A stretch of DNA of 64,000 bases from Elusimicrobiaceae bacterium (GTDB taxonomy: Bacteria; Elusimicrobiota; Elusimicrobia; Elusimicrobiales; Elusimicrobiaceae). Each line of letters opens with the position of its first letter. Position 1 is the first letter of the stretch. Positions 55,487-64,000 of this stretch are shown piece by piece. The position numbers were made by a program, and so were the translations under genes. Location of the stretch: assembly GCA_017546175.1 (NCBI GenBank), contig JAFYXM010000010.1:124001-188000 (forward strand), read 5' to 3'. Below the pieces are notes generated by a model. That model was not told where the DNA came from. It searched no databases and saw nothing but the letters and a program-made list of their open reading frames with translations.

Positions 55487-56113
55487 TTATTTCACCTTTA
55501 ACCCTAATATTTTTTCAATTTCTTGCCGGAAAATAGCACCCTCACGCAACAAGGCAGGTTCGGAAGATAAATCTATCACCGTAGAAGCCAACGCAGAACA
55601 CTTTCCTCCCAGTAAAATAATATCAGCTTTTCCTTCAAAAAACTCCAACAAAATTTTTTCTTCGGTAATAACGGGCATTGCGTGTTTATTGGCACTGGTG
55701 GATGCGAGCGGATTTTGCATCATAGTCAATATTTCCGCCAATTTAGCATGCGCCGGCACTCTCAGCCCTAACCCTGCAAATCCGCGCAACAGAGGGGTGC
55801 CCTTTTCATTGACAGGCAAAATCATGGTCAGTCCCCCCGGCCAAAAAGCTTGCGCCAGTTTTTCCGCCGCATCGGGCCAAGTAACCACTTTTTTGGCTTG
55901 TTCTACGCTGCCTACTAAAATTTGCAAAGCTGCCGCTGCCGGGCGCTCTTTCAGGGCGTAAATACGGCCGATAGACTCTTCGCAAAAAGCATTCGTTCCG
56001 ATTCCGTATACTGTATCGGTAGGAAATACAGCCACCGCACCGGCATCTATCTGTGCCGCTACAAAGGCCACTTCCTGCGCGGTCATTTCATCAATACGGA
56101 AAATCTGACTCAT
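55487..56113 (-). CDS. tsaC: L-threonylcarbamoyladenylate synthase
   Basis: A 208-residue YrdC-fold enzyme that makes the TC-AMP intermediate for the t6A37 tRNA modification from threonine, bicarbonate and ATP. AGAVAVFPTDTVYGIGTNAF and YALKERPAAAALQILV carry the nucleotide and Lys/Arg sites; LRVPAHAKLAEILTM and PLASTSANKHAMPV are the family motifs. The Sua5 C-terminal domain is absent, so it is the short TsaC/YrdC type. It overlaps rsmI by 23 bases. Confidence 0.88.
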   Translation of the reverse strand: MSQIFRIDEMTAQEVAFVAAQIDAGAVAVFPTDTVYGIGTNAFCEESIGRIYALKERPAAAALQILVGSVEQAKKVVTWPDAAEKLAQAFWPGGLTMILPVNEKGTPLLRGFAGLGLRVPAHAKLAEILTMMQNPLASTSANKHAMPVITEEKILLEFFEGKADIILLGGKCSALASTVIDLSSEPALLREGAIFRQEIEKILGLKVK

Positions 56114-56798
56114 GTTCCTCTTCTTCCTGCGTTTCGGGTAGACCGATTACTACGACAAATTCGCCTTGCACTTTCTTGCGACTCTGCAACTCTTGGGCCA
56201 CTTCTGTGGTGCTGCCACGCAGCCATTCTTCGTACACCTTAGAAATTTCACGCGCCGCTACTACAGGCGTGTCTGCCCCCAAAGTCTTTCCGATAAGTTC
56301 CAAAAGTTTTACTATCCGATACGGAGATTCATATACAATCACGGGGTGCTTTTGGCTATAGGCGGCGGCTAAAAGCTTGGCGGCTTTGCCTGCTTTGCGC
56401 GGCAGAAAACCTAAAAAAGTAAAAGCTCCTCCCGTAAAGCCGGCCCCTGCCAACGCACAAGCGGCCGCACTGGGGCCGGGAAGCGAAGTAATAGGCAGTT
56501 TTTCTTTGGCCGCTTCGCGCACCAGTTTCCAACCGGGGTCAGAAATACACGGAGTACCGCAATCAGACACCAAGGCACAATGCTTGCCGCCTCTTAACAA
56601 ATCTAAACAACGGCGCACGGAAAAATCGTCATTTTCATTATAACGCACCGTCGGTTTAGAAATGCCAAAATGCGTCAATAAAATTTGGGTGCGGCGCGTA
56701 TCTTCACACAATACAAAATCCGCACTTTTCAACGTCTCTAAAGCGCGAAGCGTAATATCTTGCAAATTACCCAAAGGGGTAGGAACAATTGATAACAT
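56091..56798 (-). CDS. rsmI: 16S rRNA (cytidine-1402-2'-O)-methyltransferase
   Basis: A 235-residue tetrapyrrole-methylase fold enzyme that modifies C1402 in the ribosomal P site. IVPTPLGNLQDITLRALETLKSADFVLCEDTRRTQILL is the RsmI N-terminal signature (often with GNLxD), CALVSDCGTPCISDPG the central loop and LPGPSAAACALAGAGF and FLGFLPRKAGK follow. Length slightly short of E. coli. TATACT lies exactly six bases before the ATG and there is no ribosome site; a leaderless-type start. Confidence 0.92.
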   Translation of the reverse strand: MLSIVPTPLGNLQDITLRALETLKSADFVLCEDTRRTQILLTHFGISKPTVRYNENDDFSVRRCLDLLRGGKHCALVSDCGTPCISDPGWKLVREAAKEKLPITSLPGPSAAACALAGAGFTGGAFTFLGFLPRKAGKAAKLLAAAYSQKHPVIVYESPYRIVKLLELIGKTLGADTPVVAAREISKVYEEWLRGSTTEVAQELQSRKKVQGEFVVVIGLPETQEEEEHESDFPY

Positions 56799-56829
56799 AG
56801 AACTAGTATATAAAATTACGCGCGCGTAA
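56799..56829. promoter_or_regulatory. rsmI -10 box and a CG-rich palindrome in the divergent spacer
   Basis: Minus-strand TATACT (56810-56805) lies six bases before the rsmI ATG. TTACGCGCGCGTAA (56816-56829) is a perfect 14-bp palindrome between rsmI and rsfS and would cover the rsmI upstream promoter region. Confidence 0.5.
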
Positions 56830-56904
56830 GGGTGCTATATAGTAAAAACCCTGCTAAAAATGCTATCATTTTCTATATATAGAATTAAGCAAGAGGTGCA
56901 AAGT

Positions 56905-57453
56905 ATGCAAAATAAAGAAATCGCCATTTTGGCCGCCCGTTACGCAGACGATAAAAAGGCCGAAAACATTAAACTGATTGATTTGAAAGGACTGTCTTCT
57001 TTGTGCGAATATATTTTAATCGCTACCGTCACGTCTAAGCCGCATATGGAAGCGGTGGAAGATGAAATAAGCACCCAGCTTAAACAAATCGGTGTGTATA
57101 AATCTAACAGAGACGGCGGCGAAAGCATGACTTGGCGCGTGGCCGATTACGGCTCTTTCTTGGTACACATCATGACCCAAGAAGCACGCGATTTTTACGC
57201 TTTGGATAAAATTTTTAGCTTTGGTACCGAAATTAAATACCAAAAACCTAAAGCCGTGAAAAAGACCGTAAAGAAAACGGCCAAAAAAGCTACTGTCAAA
57301 AAAGTTACCAAAAAAGCAGCCGCTAAAAAAACGGTCAAAAAAGTGGTCGTCAAAAAAGAAACCAAAACCACAACTAAAAAAACCACCAAAAAAGTAACCG
57401 CCAAAAAGGCCGTCAAAACCACTAAAAAAACTACTAAGAAGGCGGCTAAATAA
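56905..57453 (+). CDS. rsfS: Ribosome silencing factor with histone-H1-like tail
   Basis: A 182-residue protein. Residues 1-112 form the RsfS domain (LIDLKGLSSLCEYILIATVTSKPHMEAVEDEI, ESMTWRVADYGSFLVHIMTQEARDFYALDKIF), which binds L14 and blocks subunit joining. Residues about 113-182 are an extra tail of KK-T/A-K-K-A/V units, almost only Lys, Thr, Ala and Val, like bacterial histone H1-type tails. Typical RsfS ends at the domain. The tail should bind RNA or DNA. ATG 56905 follows AGAGGTG. argS begins two bases after the stop. Confidence 0.9.
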   Translation: MQNKEIAILAARYADDKKAENIKLIDLKGLSSLCEYILIATVTSKPHMEAVEDEISTQLKQIGVYKSNRDGGESMTWRVADYGSFLVHIMTQEARDFYALDKIFSFGTEIKYQKPKAVKKTVKKTAKKATVKKVTKKAAAKKTVKKVVVKKETKTTTKKTTKKVTAKKAVKTTKKTTKKAAK

Positions 57454-57455
57454 AT

Positions 57456-59048
57456 ATGTTTGCATACCTGAAAAAAGAAATTGAACTTAAACTCTCCAGC
57501 ACCCCCGCTTTTGAAGGGGTAGAATTGCCGAAAGTGGACTTTTCCCCCGCGCCGGAACATACCGGAGCTGATTTATCGTTGAACTGGGCCATGGCTGCCG
57601 CCAAAGTATTGCGCAAAAACCCGATGGAAATTGCCAAACAAACGGCTGTCTTGTTAAGAGAAGTCAACGGTATCGCCGATGCTACGGCTGCCGCACCCGG
57701 TTTTATTAATTTGCATTTGGAAGACAAATTAATCATCACTTCCGCCCTAGACCGCCGCATTAAAGAAAACAGCACGGTCGGAAACAGTAAGCACAAGATT
57801 TTAATTGAGTTTGTTTCAGCTAACCCCACAGGCCCCCTGCATGTGGCCTCCGGCCGCGGAGCGGCTTTGGGTGACAGCTTGGTGCGCATTCACCGCGCTT
57901 TGGGCCATAGCTGTGACAGCGAATATTATGTTAATGATGCCGGCAACCAAGCCCAACTGCTTGCCGAATCTTTAAAAGCTCGTATCCAAGGTAAAGAACC
58001 GCCGGAGAACGGATACCACGGTGAATATTTGGCTGAAATGGCCAAAGTAGCCCCGAAAGATTTAAAAGAAGAAGATTATGGACGTTGGGCCATGGAATAT
58101 TTAATCAAAACCCAACAAGAAGATATGGAATCCTTCCGCGTGCAATTTACACGTTGGTTCCGAGAATCGGAACTTCACAAAGAAGGCGCTGTAGAAGCTG
58201 CTTTGAAAACCTTGGAAGAAAACGGCTATGCTTATAAAAAAGATGATGCTGTGTGGTTTGGCTCTTCTAAAGATTCCGTCGCTAAAGACGATAAAGACCG
58301 CGTACTTGTACGTACTGACGGTCGCCCGACCTATTTCTTGGCCGATATCGCCTATCATAAAAACAAATTTGACCGAGGTTATGACAATTTGGTTGATATT
58401 TGGGGGGCCGATCACCACGGCTATGTGCCCCGCATGAAAGCGGCCGTCCATGCTTTGGGTAAAGAAGAAAAAGCTTTTACCCCCATCATTCACCAGCTCA
58501 TTCACTTGCTTGATAATGGCGAACAGGTCAAAATGTCCAAACGCGCCGGAAAATTTATTACCTTGCGCGAGCTGACTAACGAGGTAGGTGCTGATGCCTG
58601 TCGTTTCTTCTTTGCCAGCCGTACGCCCAATGCCCAAATGACTTTTGACATTGAATTGGCCAAAAAGCAATCTAATGAAAACCCTGTCTTTTATGTGCAG
58701 TACGTACACGCGCGCATCAACTCCATTTTTGCCGCCGCTGCCGAAAAAGGCATTGAAGCCGGAGAGATTTTAAGTCCTCTTACTGCGCAGGAAAGAGCCT
58801 TGCTCTTAAAACTCATTTGGTTTAAACCCGTTTTGCAAAACTGCTTAAACGACTTAAGCCCGCACCATTTAACTACCTACTTAATGGAGCTGGCCGGTTT
58901 ATTCCACTCTTTCTACGATCATTGCCGCGTCTTAGACGAAGCAAATTTGCCGCTTACGCAATCTCGCTTGGTCATCTGCCAGCGCGTTGCCGAGCGCATT
59001 AAGAAAGGTCTAGAGTTTTTGGGTGTGAGCGCACCGGAAAAGATGTAA
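57456..59048 (+). CDS. argS: Arginyl-tRNA synthetase
   Basis: A 530-residue class I synthetase. The N-terminal Add1 domain leads to FVSANPTGPLHVASGRGAALGDSL (HIGH-like), then DIWGADHHGYVPRMKAAVHAL, the KMSKR loop QVKMSKRAGKFITLRELTNEVG and the C-terminal DALR-type anticodon domain (HARINSIFAAAAEKG to SRLVICQRVAERIKKGLEFLGV). Length is slightly shorter than E. coli but complete. Coupled to rsfS; a hairpin terminator follows. Confidence 0.95.
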   Translation: MFAYLKKEIELKLSSTPAFEGVELPKVDFSPAPEHTGADLSLNWAMAAAKVLRKNPMEIAKQTAVLLREVNGIADATAAAPGFINLHLEDKLIITSALDRRIKENSTVGNSKHKILIEFVSANPTGPLHVASGRGAALGDSLVRIHRALGHSCDSEYYVNDAGNQAQLLAESLKARIQGKEPPENGYHGEYLAEMAKVAPKDLKEEDYGRWAMEYLIKTQQEDMESFRVQFTRWFRESELHKEGAVEAALKTLEENGYAYKKDDAVWFGSSKDSVAKDDKDRVLVRTDGRPTYFLADIAYHKNKFDRGYDNLVDIWGADHHGYVPRMKAAVHALGKEEKAFTPIIHQLIHLLDNGEQVKMSKRAGKFITLRELTNEVGADACRFFFASRTPNAQMTFDIELAKKQSNENPVFYVQYVHARINSIFAAAAEKGIEAGEILSPLTAQERALLLKLIWFKPVLQNCLNDLSPHHLTTYLMELAGLFHSFYDHCRVLDEANLPLTQSRLVICQRVAERIKKGLEFLGVSAPEKM

Positions 59049-59078
59049 GCCTTTTTTACAACAAATATTGCTACAATA

Positions 59079-59121
59079 AAAGAAAATCTCTTTCACGTCA
59101 ACGTAAAAGAGATTTTCTTTA
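59079..59121 (+). terminator. Terminator of argS
   Basis: AAAGAAAATCTCTTT pairs with AAAGAGATTTTCTTT; the last bases supply the T-rich end. Confidence 0.8.
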
Positions 59122-59136
59122 TCTATGGAGGACTCC

Positions 59137-62100
59137 ATGAAAAAATTATCCCTACTTATCGCTTTGTTTTTTCCCTTTCAATTAAATGCGCTGGACACAT
59201 TTCAACTAGCGGAAGATGCTTATAAAAAGGCTGATTTTACCCAATCTCTAAAGCTCTATAAGCAAGTGGCACAAACGTCCTCCGCCTCTACTCTTTACCA
59301 ATCGCAGCTGCGTATCATAGCCAGTCAATACATGCTAGGCCAATACCTTAATGCCGCTAAAAGCGCCTACAGCTTTGACCTGCCCCAAGAAGAACTGTGG
59401 AAAGCGCGCTTCTTGATTTATCGCATTTCTACGGCCCAACAGGTCCAATCAGCATACAGACCCATCTCGCCCAAAAATTCCCAAGATAATGCTTCTTTGG
59501 AAAATTTAAGCCAAGCTCAATGGAATGAAAAAATTACCCAAGATTTTGAAGAGTTATGGAAATTAAAATCTACTTTGTTAAATGCTCCCATAACGCAAGA
59601 AAACATTATTTTAAATATCAAAGATACCGACACCAAAACCATCCCTACTTTATTTGATTATGTGGTATTGAACTGGACAGATTTTTTGCTTTCTCAGTCA
59701 GAGCCTATCGCTTTGTCTGCTGCTGCGGCTTGGCAAGATTTTTCTACCGAAAATACAAATCATAAAACCCAAAAGGCCCTCTTTTTGATGCAAGAGGCCA
59801 GCCGCCTAGACGGCAAAAACCGTGCCGACGCGCGCATTATTTGGCAAGCCAAAGCATGGCTCTTGCCTTTTAAGCGCCCCTATTTGTTTAGTTTTGAAGA
59901 CCAAAAATCTCAGTATGTCCATGCAGCCGAACTTTTGCAGGGACTTACGGGATACCCGAAAGAAAAAACTTCTTGGTGGAACAAATGGAAAGAACTTTTG
60001 CAAAACAAACCCAAATACGCTCAAGCCTATGCCGCCTATGAAGCGGCCGTGCTCTTGGAGCAGGCTCAGAAGTATCAACAGTCCTTAGAACTATGCCAAT
60101 GGGCCAAAGAAAATTTGGGAAATAATTTTTACGCTTGCGATGCCTGTGCGCAATTAATCCAAGGTATTACCGCACCCGTGTTTGATTTAGCCAATTTATC
60201 TTTACCGCAAGACCCTTCTGTTTTTACGATTTCTTTTACCGCGCGTAATATTGACGCCGTGTATATACGCATTTATCGCACAGAGGAAGCAGAACTGAAA
60301 AAGCTAAACGGTACCGCCGCTTACGGTCCGTGGAATTATTTAAAAGATAGCAATAAAAAATTGATGGAAGCCTTTTTAGCTCGTACTCCTTACAAAACAC
60401 ACTCTCAAAAAATATCTTATCCCTATCCTTATGCCTATCAAGAAGATAAACTTAGGTTGCCTGCCTTGCACGAGAGCGGATTTTATGTGGTATTAATCAG
60501 CCATGGCGAAAACTTTGACCCCCACGCTGCCCCCGTGCAAGCTTTCGTCTTAAATCAAACCGATTTGGCCCTGTTTGCCGCCGCCGCTATAGATGCCTCC
60601 CCTGACAAAGCATGGGCAGAGAAAAGCTTCACGGCGGACGTATTTCGTCTATACACCCTCAACTTAAAAACGGGGGAACCGGTCTCAGATGCTGACATCA
60701 CCTATTTTTTGCAAGATAAAAAACAACAAAGACAAGGAAAAACAAATGAAAACGGTGTTTTAAGTATTGCACAAACAATGGCTCCACAAAATTCAAAAAA
60801 CTTTCAAATTGCGCCCAAAGCACAAAAAGACGGACATACGGCTTTTTTATCCGGCTGGTTTAACTTTTATTATCGCCCGCCTCAACTGCATAAAATTTAT
60901 CTGGAGACGGACTTGGCTCTTTACCGCCCCGCTCAGAAAGTGCGTTTAGCCGTGTACGGATTTAAAAACACAGCCAGAGGTTTTGTGGCCTTACCCAAAG
61001 ACCACAAAATAGAAGTAACCGTGCGTGACCCCAATTATGAAGAAATCTACAAGCAAACCCTTTCTACCAATGATTACGGTACCGCGGAAGCAGAATTTGT
61101 ACTGCCGGAAACGGGGCTTTTGGGGAATTATCAAATGACGGCCTCTTTAAATGGAAAAAATCTCTCTCATCACTCTTTTAGAGTAGAAGAATATAAACGC
61201 CCCGAATATGAAGTCAGCTTAAATACTCAGGCTCAAATAGCATTGGGCAAAAAAGCCGAAATTACCGGCCACGCACAGTATTATTTCGGCACCGCTTTGG
61301 ATAATGCCGTCGTTTCATATAAAATAACCCAAACAGCTTTTCAGCCGCGTTTCTGCTGGTGGTGCCCGCCTGTAAGCGGCGAAACAAAAATCATAGCTCA
61401 AGGCGAAACAAAAACCGATAAAGAGGGTAATTTCTCCTTTACTTTTCAAGCACCGCAAAAGGCAGATTCTCCCCTCTCCTTCTTGGCGCAAGTCTATGTG
61501 CGCGACGCTTCCGGCAGAGAGATAGAAACTTCTCATATTTATAAACTCAGTCCCAATCCTTACTTTTTTGATGTTCGTTTCAGCCAAGGGTTTTATGATG
61601 CACAAACTCCGCAAACCTTAGCCGATATTGCATTGAGCGATATCAATCAAACCCCGATAAAAGGAAAAGTAACGGTAGAAATTTTTGAGTTGGAAAATGT
61701 ACTCACGGAAACGGAAGAAAATAATTCCTACCGTCAAAACTCCTTGGAAAATTTATACGCTAAAAACAAAGAAATACGCAAAGTAAAGGCAGAAACCCTT
61801 TCCATAAACGCTAAACCCGTTTCCGTACAAATTCCAGCCTTGAGTGAAGGCATTTATAAGCTTAAACTGCACCACAAACAAGCCGGTACTCAGGAGCTGG
61901 TTTTCTTGGTGGCGGACCGACACAGCCGACTTGCCTTGCCCGAAACAGCACTGCTGCAAAAAGACACTTACGCACCTAAAGAGCAGGCCAAAATCTTAAT
62001 CGGGGCGCAAAAGCTCAAGGGTAAAAAACGGGTGGAAATCAGTCAGGGGCAATTCCTCTTTTCCCGTCAATTAATAGACGGTGGAGTCAGCGTATATCAT

Positions 62101-64000
62101 TTGCCGATTCCTGCAGACACCTTAGGCAATTTACGCTTACAGTGGTTTGGTGCCAGCGATTATAAAATTTACGCTAAAAATGTAACGATTCCCATACACC
62201 CCAAGGAAAAAGAACTTTCTTTGGAAATAGCGGTCCCCGAGGTGGTAAAACCGGCAGAAAAAATCAACTGGCAAGCACGCGTAAAAGATGCGCTCGGGCG
62301 CTTAGTGCCATCTCAAATTTCCACTACAATATACGATAAATCTTTAGATTATTATCAAAAAAACAACCTCTTAGATTTCACCAATTTATGGAAAGAAACA
62401 TTAAGCGGAAGTGCTTATTTTGACGAAAGCGAGTTTTCCGTTTATGCGCGCACCTTAGACCAGGTGGAAAAAGAAGAAAGAGATTACCAACCGCAGCCTG
62501 CGCTGCCTTCTATTAATTTGAGTTGGCGTCCTATGCGCTACGGCATGATGAAAAGCCGCTCCCTCAATGCTCTAACCGCGCCCAAAGCCGTAGCCGGTGC
62601 CGCATTTGCCACCGCAGATATGGCCATAGCCGAAGAAGGAGCCATACAGCAAACCGCCCTCGCCGCAGGCGCAGTAAATAGCTCAGCAGAAAACACGCCC
62701 GAAGCACCACGCAGTGATTTCTCGGAAACAGCCTACTTTAATGCGCGCCTGTCTGTACCCAACGGCACGGCGAAGCTGCAATTTACCATGCCGCAAAGCT
62801 TGAGCGCGTGGAACATCTTGGCCTTGGCTTTTACCAAAAATGCCGATTTTGGCACTTTTACCGCCCAAACTGTTACCAGAAAAGACCTCATGGTCCGCCT
62901 TGCGCTGCCGCGGTTTTATAGAGAGGGAGATACCGGCACCATTGTGGTCCAAGCCACCAATGTCACCGCCAAAAAACGCAGCGCCCAAATAACCTTATCC
63001 GTACTTTTAGACGGTCAAGACATTTCTAAAGAAATTACTTTAGAGAAATTGACCCGGTCTGTCACTATTGCCAGTGGAGGCACGGCAGACCTTGTTTGGC
63101 CCATCACTCTCCCCGAAAAAGTGGGTGTATTGGCCGTTTCCGCCAGTTTGCGTGCCGGGGAAGACAAAGACGCTGAATTGCGCCAAATTGCGCTTTTACC
63201 GGCGGCCGAACGTTTGTCCGAAAGCACCACGGCAGCCTTAGAAAACGGCAGTGCTGTATTAAGCTTAAAAAATCTGCTGACAGCCGATGATACGCGCCGC
63301 GTCTCTACCGTTAATTTACGCATAGACCCTGGTCTTCTTTTAAGTGTATTTAATGCCATGCCGCAGCTGTTACAGCCCTATCATCAGGACGTTATGAGCC
63401 TGACGGACCGATACGTACCGTTGGCAGTGGTACACGGGCTTTATCAAAAGTATCCCATTTTGCAACAAGCGGTAGCTAAACTACCCAAACGCAACACGGC
63501 TACCCCTGCTTGGGCCGACAATCAAGACCCGGCCCGTTTAATGCTGTTGGAAGAGACCCCTTGGCTGCGCCAAGCGCAAGGCGGCGCGGAAAGACAGAAA
63601 TTCCTGACAGATTTATTTAATGCCAAACTGGTGGCACAAACCCGCCAGCAAACGGAAAAAGAACTCTCCTCTTATCAAACTTCCGGCGGCGGATTTAGCT
63701 GGCTCAGCGGCGGAGATGCCAATGCCTATTTGACCTTAAACGTATTGGCAGGTTTTGCCCAAATTTTACGCTACGGCGGAGAAATACCGCAAGATAAAGC
63801 CCAAAAAGCCCTTGTCTATTTGGCCCCGAAAATTGAAGAATATTTATCGGAAAAAGAGCCCTCTTATTCAGCAGTGGCGCATGCTTTGTATGCGGCGTAC
63901 GTTTTCAGCACTTTCCCGAAAGAATGGAAAGAAGTTTCCTCTGCGCCCGTGAAAAAGTGGCTTGATTACGCAGATAAGCATGCCGCTTTTATGACGCCCT
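59137..64000 (+). CDS. Alpha-2-macroglobulin-like protein without thioester motif (partial, open at right edge)
   Basis: From ATG 59137 (TGGAGG upstream) the frame is open for at least 1621 codons. A signal peptide (MKKLSLLIALFFPFQLNALD) is followed by a helical, TPR-like N-terminal part (residues 20-330). LETDLALYRPAQKVRLAVYGF begins the MG2-type domain and SLSAWNILALAFTKNADFGTFTA and LMVRLALPRFYREGDTGTIVVQATN belong to the A2M core. In the usual thioester region the protein reads PYHQDVMSLTDRYVPLA, without the CxEQ motif, so covalent trapping is unlikely. Periplasmic bacterial members of this type protect the cell envelope from proteases. The pbpC partner, if present, lies beyond the window. 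Confidence 0.88.
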   Translation, partial: MKKLSLLIALFFPFQLNALDTFQLAEDAYKKADFTQSLKLYKQVAQTSSASTLYQSQLRIIASQYMLGQYLNAAKSAYSFDLPQEELWKARFLIYRISTAQQVQSAYRPISPKNSQDNASLENLSQAQWNEKITQDFEELWKLKSTLLNAPITQENIILNIKDTDTKTIPTLFDYVVLNWTDFLLSQSEPIALSAAAAWQDFSTENTNHKTQKALFLMQEASRLDGKNRADARIIWQAKAWLLPFKRPYLFSFEDQKSQYVHAAELLQGLTGYPKEKTSWWNKWKELLQNKPKYAQAYAAYEAAVLLEQAQKYQQSLELCQWAKENLGNNFYACDACAQLIQGITAPVFDLANLSLPQDPSVFTISFTARNIDAVYIRIYRTEEAELKKLNGTAAYGPWNYLKDSNKKLMEAFLARTPYKTHSQKISYPYPYAYQEDKLRLPALHESGFYVVLISHGENFDPHAAPVQAFVLNQTDLALFAAAAIDASPDKAWAEKSFTADVFRLYTLNLKTGEPVSDADITYFLQDKKQQRQGKTNENGVLSIAQTMAPQNSKNFQIAPKAQKDGHTAFLSGWFNFYYRPPQLHKIYLETDLALYRPAQKVRLAVYGFKNTARGFVALPKDHKIEVTVRDPNYEEIYKQTLSTNDYGTAEAEFVLPETGLLGNYQMTASLNGKNLSHHSFRVEEYKRPEYEVSLNTQAQIALGKKAEITGHAQYYFGTALDNAVVSYKITQTAFQPRFCWWCPPVSGETKIIAQGETKTDKEGNFSFTFQAPQKADSPLSFLAQVYVRDASGREIETSHIYKLSPNPYFFDVRFSQGFYDAQTPQTLADIALSDINQTPIKGKVTVEIFELENVLTETEENNSYRQNSLENLYAKNKEIRKVKAETLSINAKPVSVQIPALSEGIYKLKLHHKQAGTQELVFLVADRHSRLALPETALLQKDTYAPKEQAKILIGAQKLKGKKRVEISQGQFLFSRQLIDGGVSVYHLPIPADTLGNLRLQWFGASDYKIYAKNVTIPIHPKEKELSLEIAVPEVVKPAEKINWQARVKDALGRLVPSQISTTIYDKSLDYYQKNNLLDFTNLWKETLSGSAYFDESEFSVYARTLDQVEKEERDYQPQPALPSINLSWRPMRYGMMKSRSLNALTAPKAVAGAAFATADMAIAEEGAIQQTALAAGAVNSSAENTPEAPRSDFSETAYFNARLSVPNGTAKLQFTMPQSLSAWNILALAFTKNADFGTFTAQTVTRKDLMVRLALPRFYREGDTGTIVVQATNVTAKKRSAQITLSVLLDGQDISKEITLEKLTRSVTIASGGTADLVWPITLPEKVGVLAVSASLRAGEDKDAELRQIALLPAAERLSESTTAALENGSAVLSLKNLLTADDTRRVSTVNLRIDPGLLLSVFNAMPQLLQPYHQDVMSLTDRYVPLAVVHGLYQKYPILQQAVAKLPKRNTATPAWADNQDPARLMLLEETPWLRQAQGGAERQKFLTDLFNAKLVAQTRQQTEKELSSYQTSGGGFSWLSGGDANAYLTLNVLAGFAQILRYGGEIPQDKAQKALVYLAPKIEEYLSEKEPSYSAVAHALYAAYVFSTFPKEWKEVSSAPVKKWLDYADKHAAFMTP

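Overview
This 64 kb window is a gene-dense bacterial chromosome segment with no rRNA, no CRISPR and no complete insertion sequence. The gene set points to a fermentative, anaerobic, Gram-negative-type bacterium. It has an LPS inner-core block (lpxK, an LpxL-type acyltransferase, gmhB, heptose kinase, kdsB), OmpA-type lipoproteins, a diaminopimelate branch through dapL, Rex with adhE, acetate kinase, and the [FeFe]-hydrogenase maturase HydG. Very conserved type IV pilin N-termini and two Cys-rich secreted proteins fit the phylum Elusimicrobiota (gut Elusimicrobiaceae-like). The placement is an inference from gene content and remembered family resemblance, not from a phylogenetic marker.

Layout. 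1-4.3 kb: a partial NifU-like gene, the serC-serA-DUF1015 operon and a DksA/TraR-like factor. 4.4-11.6 kb: a repeat-bearing secreted protein, an RDD protein, a sodium/sugar symporter, a LemA-like gene, lemA-htpX and a secreted Cys-rich protein. 11.7-15.6 kb: a preQ0/folate operon (queD, queE, folE, folP, a Cys-less PTPS paralogue, folK). 15.6-18.6 kb: two OmpA lipoproteins, era and rex. 18.7-25.5 kb: adhE, a truncated pilin, a frameshifted secreted protein, a MORN protein, a BaiN-type flavoprotein, tRNA-Met and a TPR lipoprotein. 25.7-29.3 kb: a flavin reductase, trxB, maf, DUF4321 and an MFS carrier. 29.4-37.6 kb: a second Cys-rich secreted protein, hydG, two tandem YfcC-type carriers and an SSS carrier overlapping thiN. 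37.6-44.2 kb: a pilin, dapL-dapF, uppS, an NHL propeller, ackA and a degraded pilin locus. 44.2-51.8 kb: a TPR protein and the LPS block. 51.9-59.0 kb: pyrG, a pilin, a histidine kinase, tsaC, rsmI, rsfS and argS. 59.1 kb to the end: a large alpha-2-macroglobulin-like protein, open at the right edge.

Genes that work together. FolE feeds both queuosine (QueD, QueE) and folate (FolP, FolK); no folB is seen, and a PTPS-III-like protein sits where it would be needed. Rex lies divergent to AdhE and probably links NADH state to ethanol formation, with AckA as the ATP-yielding branch and HydG serving hydrogen production. LpxK, LpxL, GmhB, heptose kinase and KdsB build lipid A and inner core.

The most unusual signals are non-coding. 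(1) Three dispersed ~100-nt long-hairpin elements differ in sequence but keep pairing, at 17.8, 44.1 and 54.4 kb. (2) Nine genes have no Shine-Dalgarno site and a -10-like hexamer exactly six bases before the ATG, suggesting frequent leaderless mRNAs. (3) Surface-protein promoters share a TTGACT -35 followed by T-rich spacers of different length. (4) The pilin loci are decaying: one 41-codon stub and one C-terminal scar.
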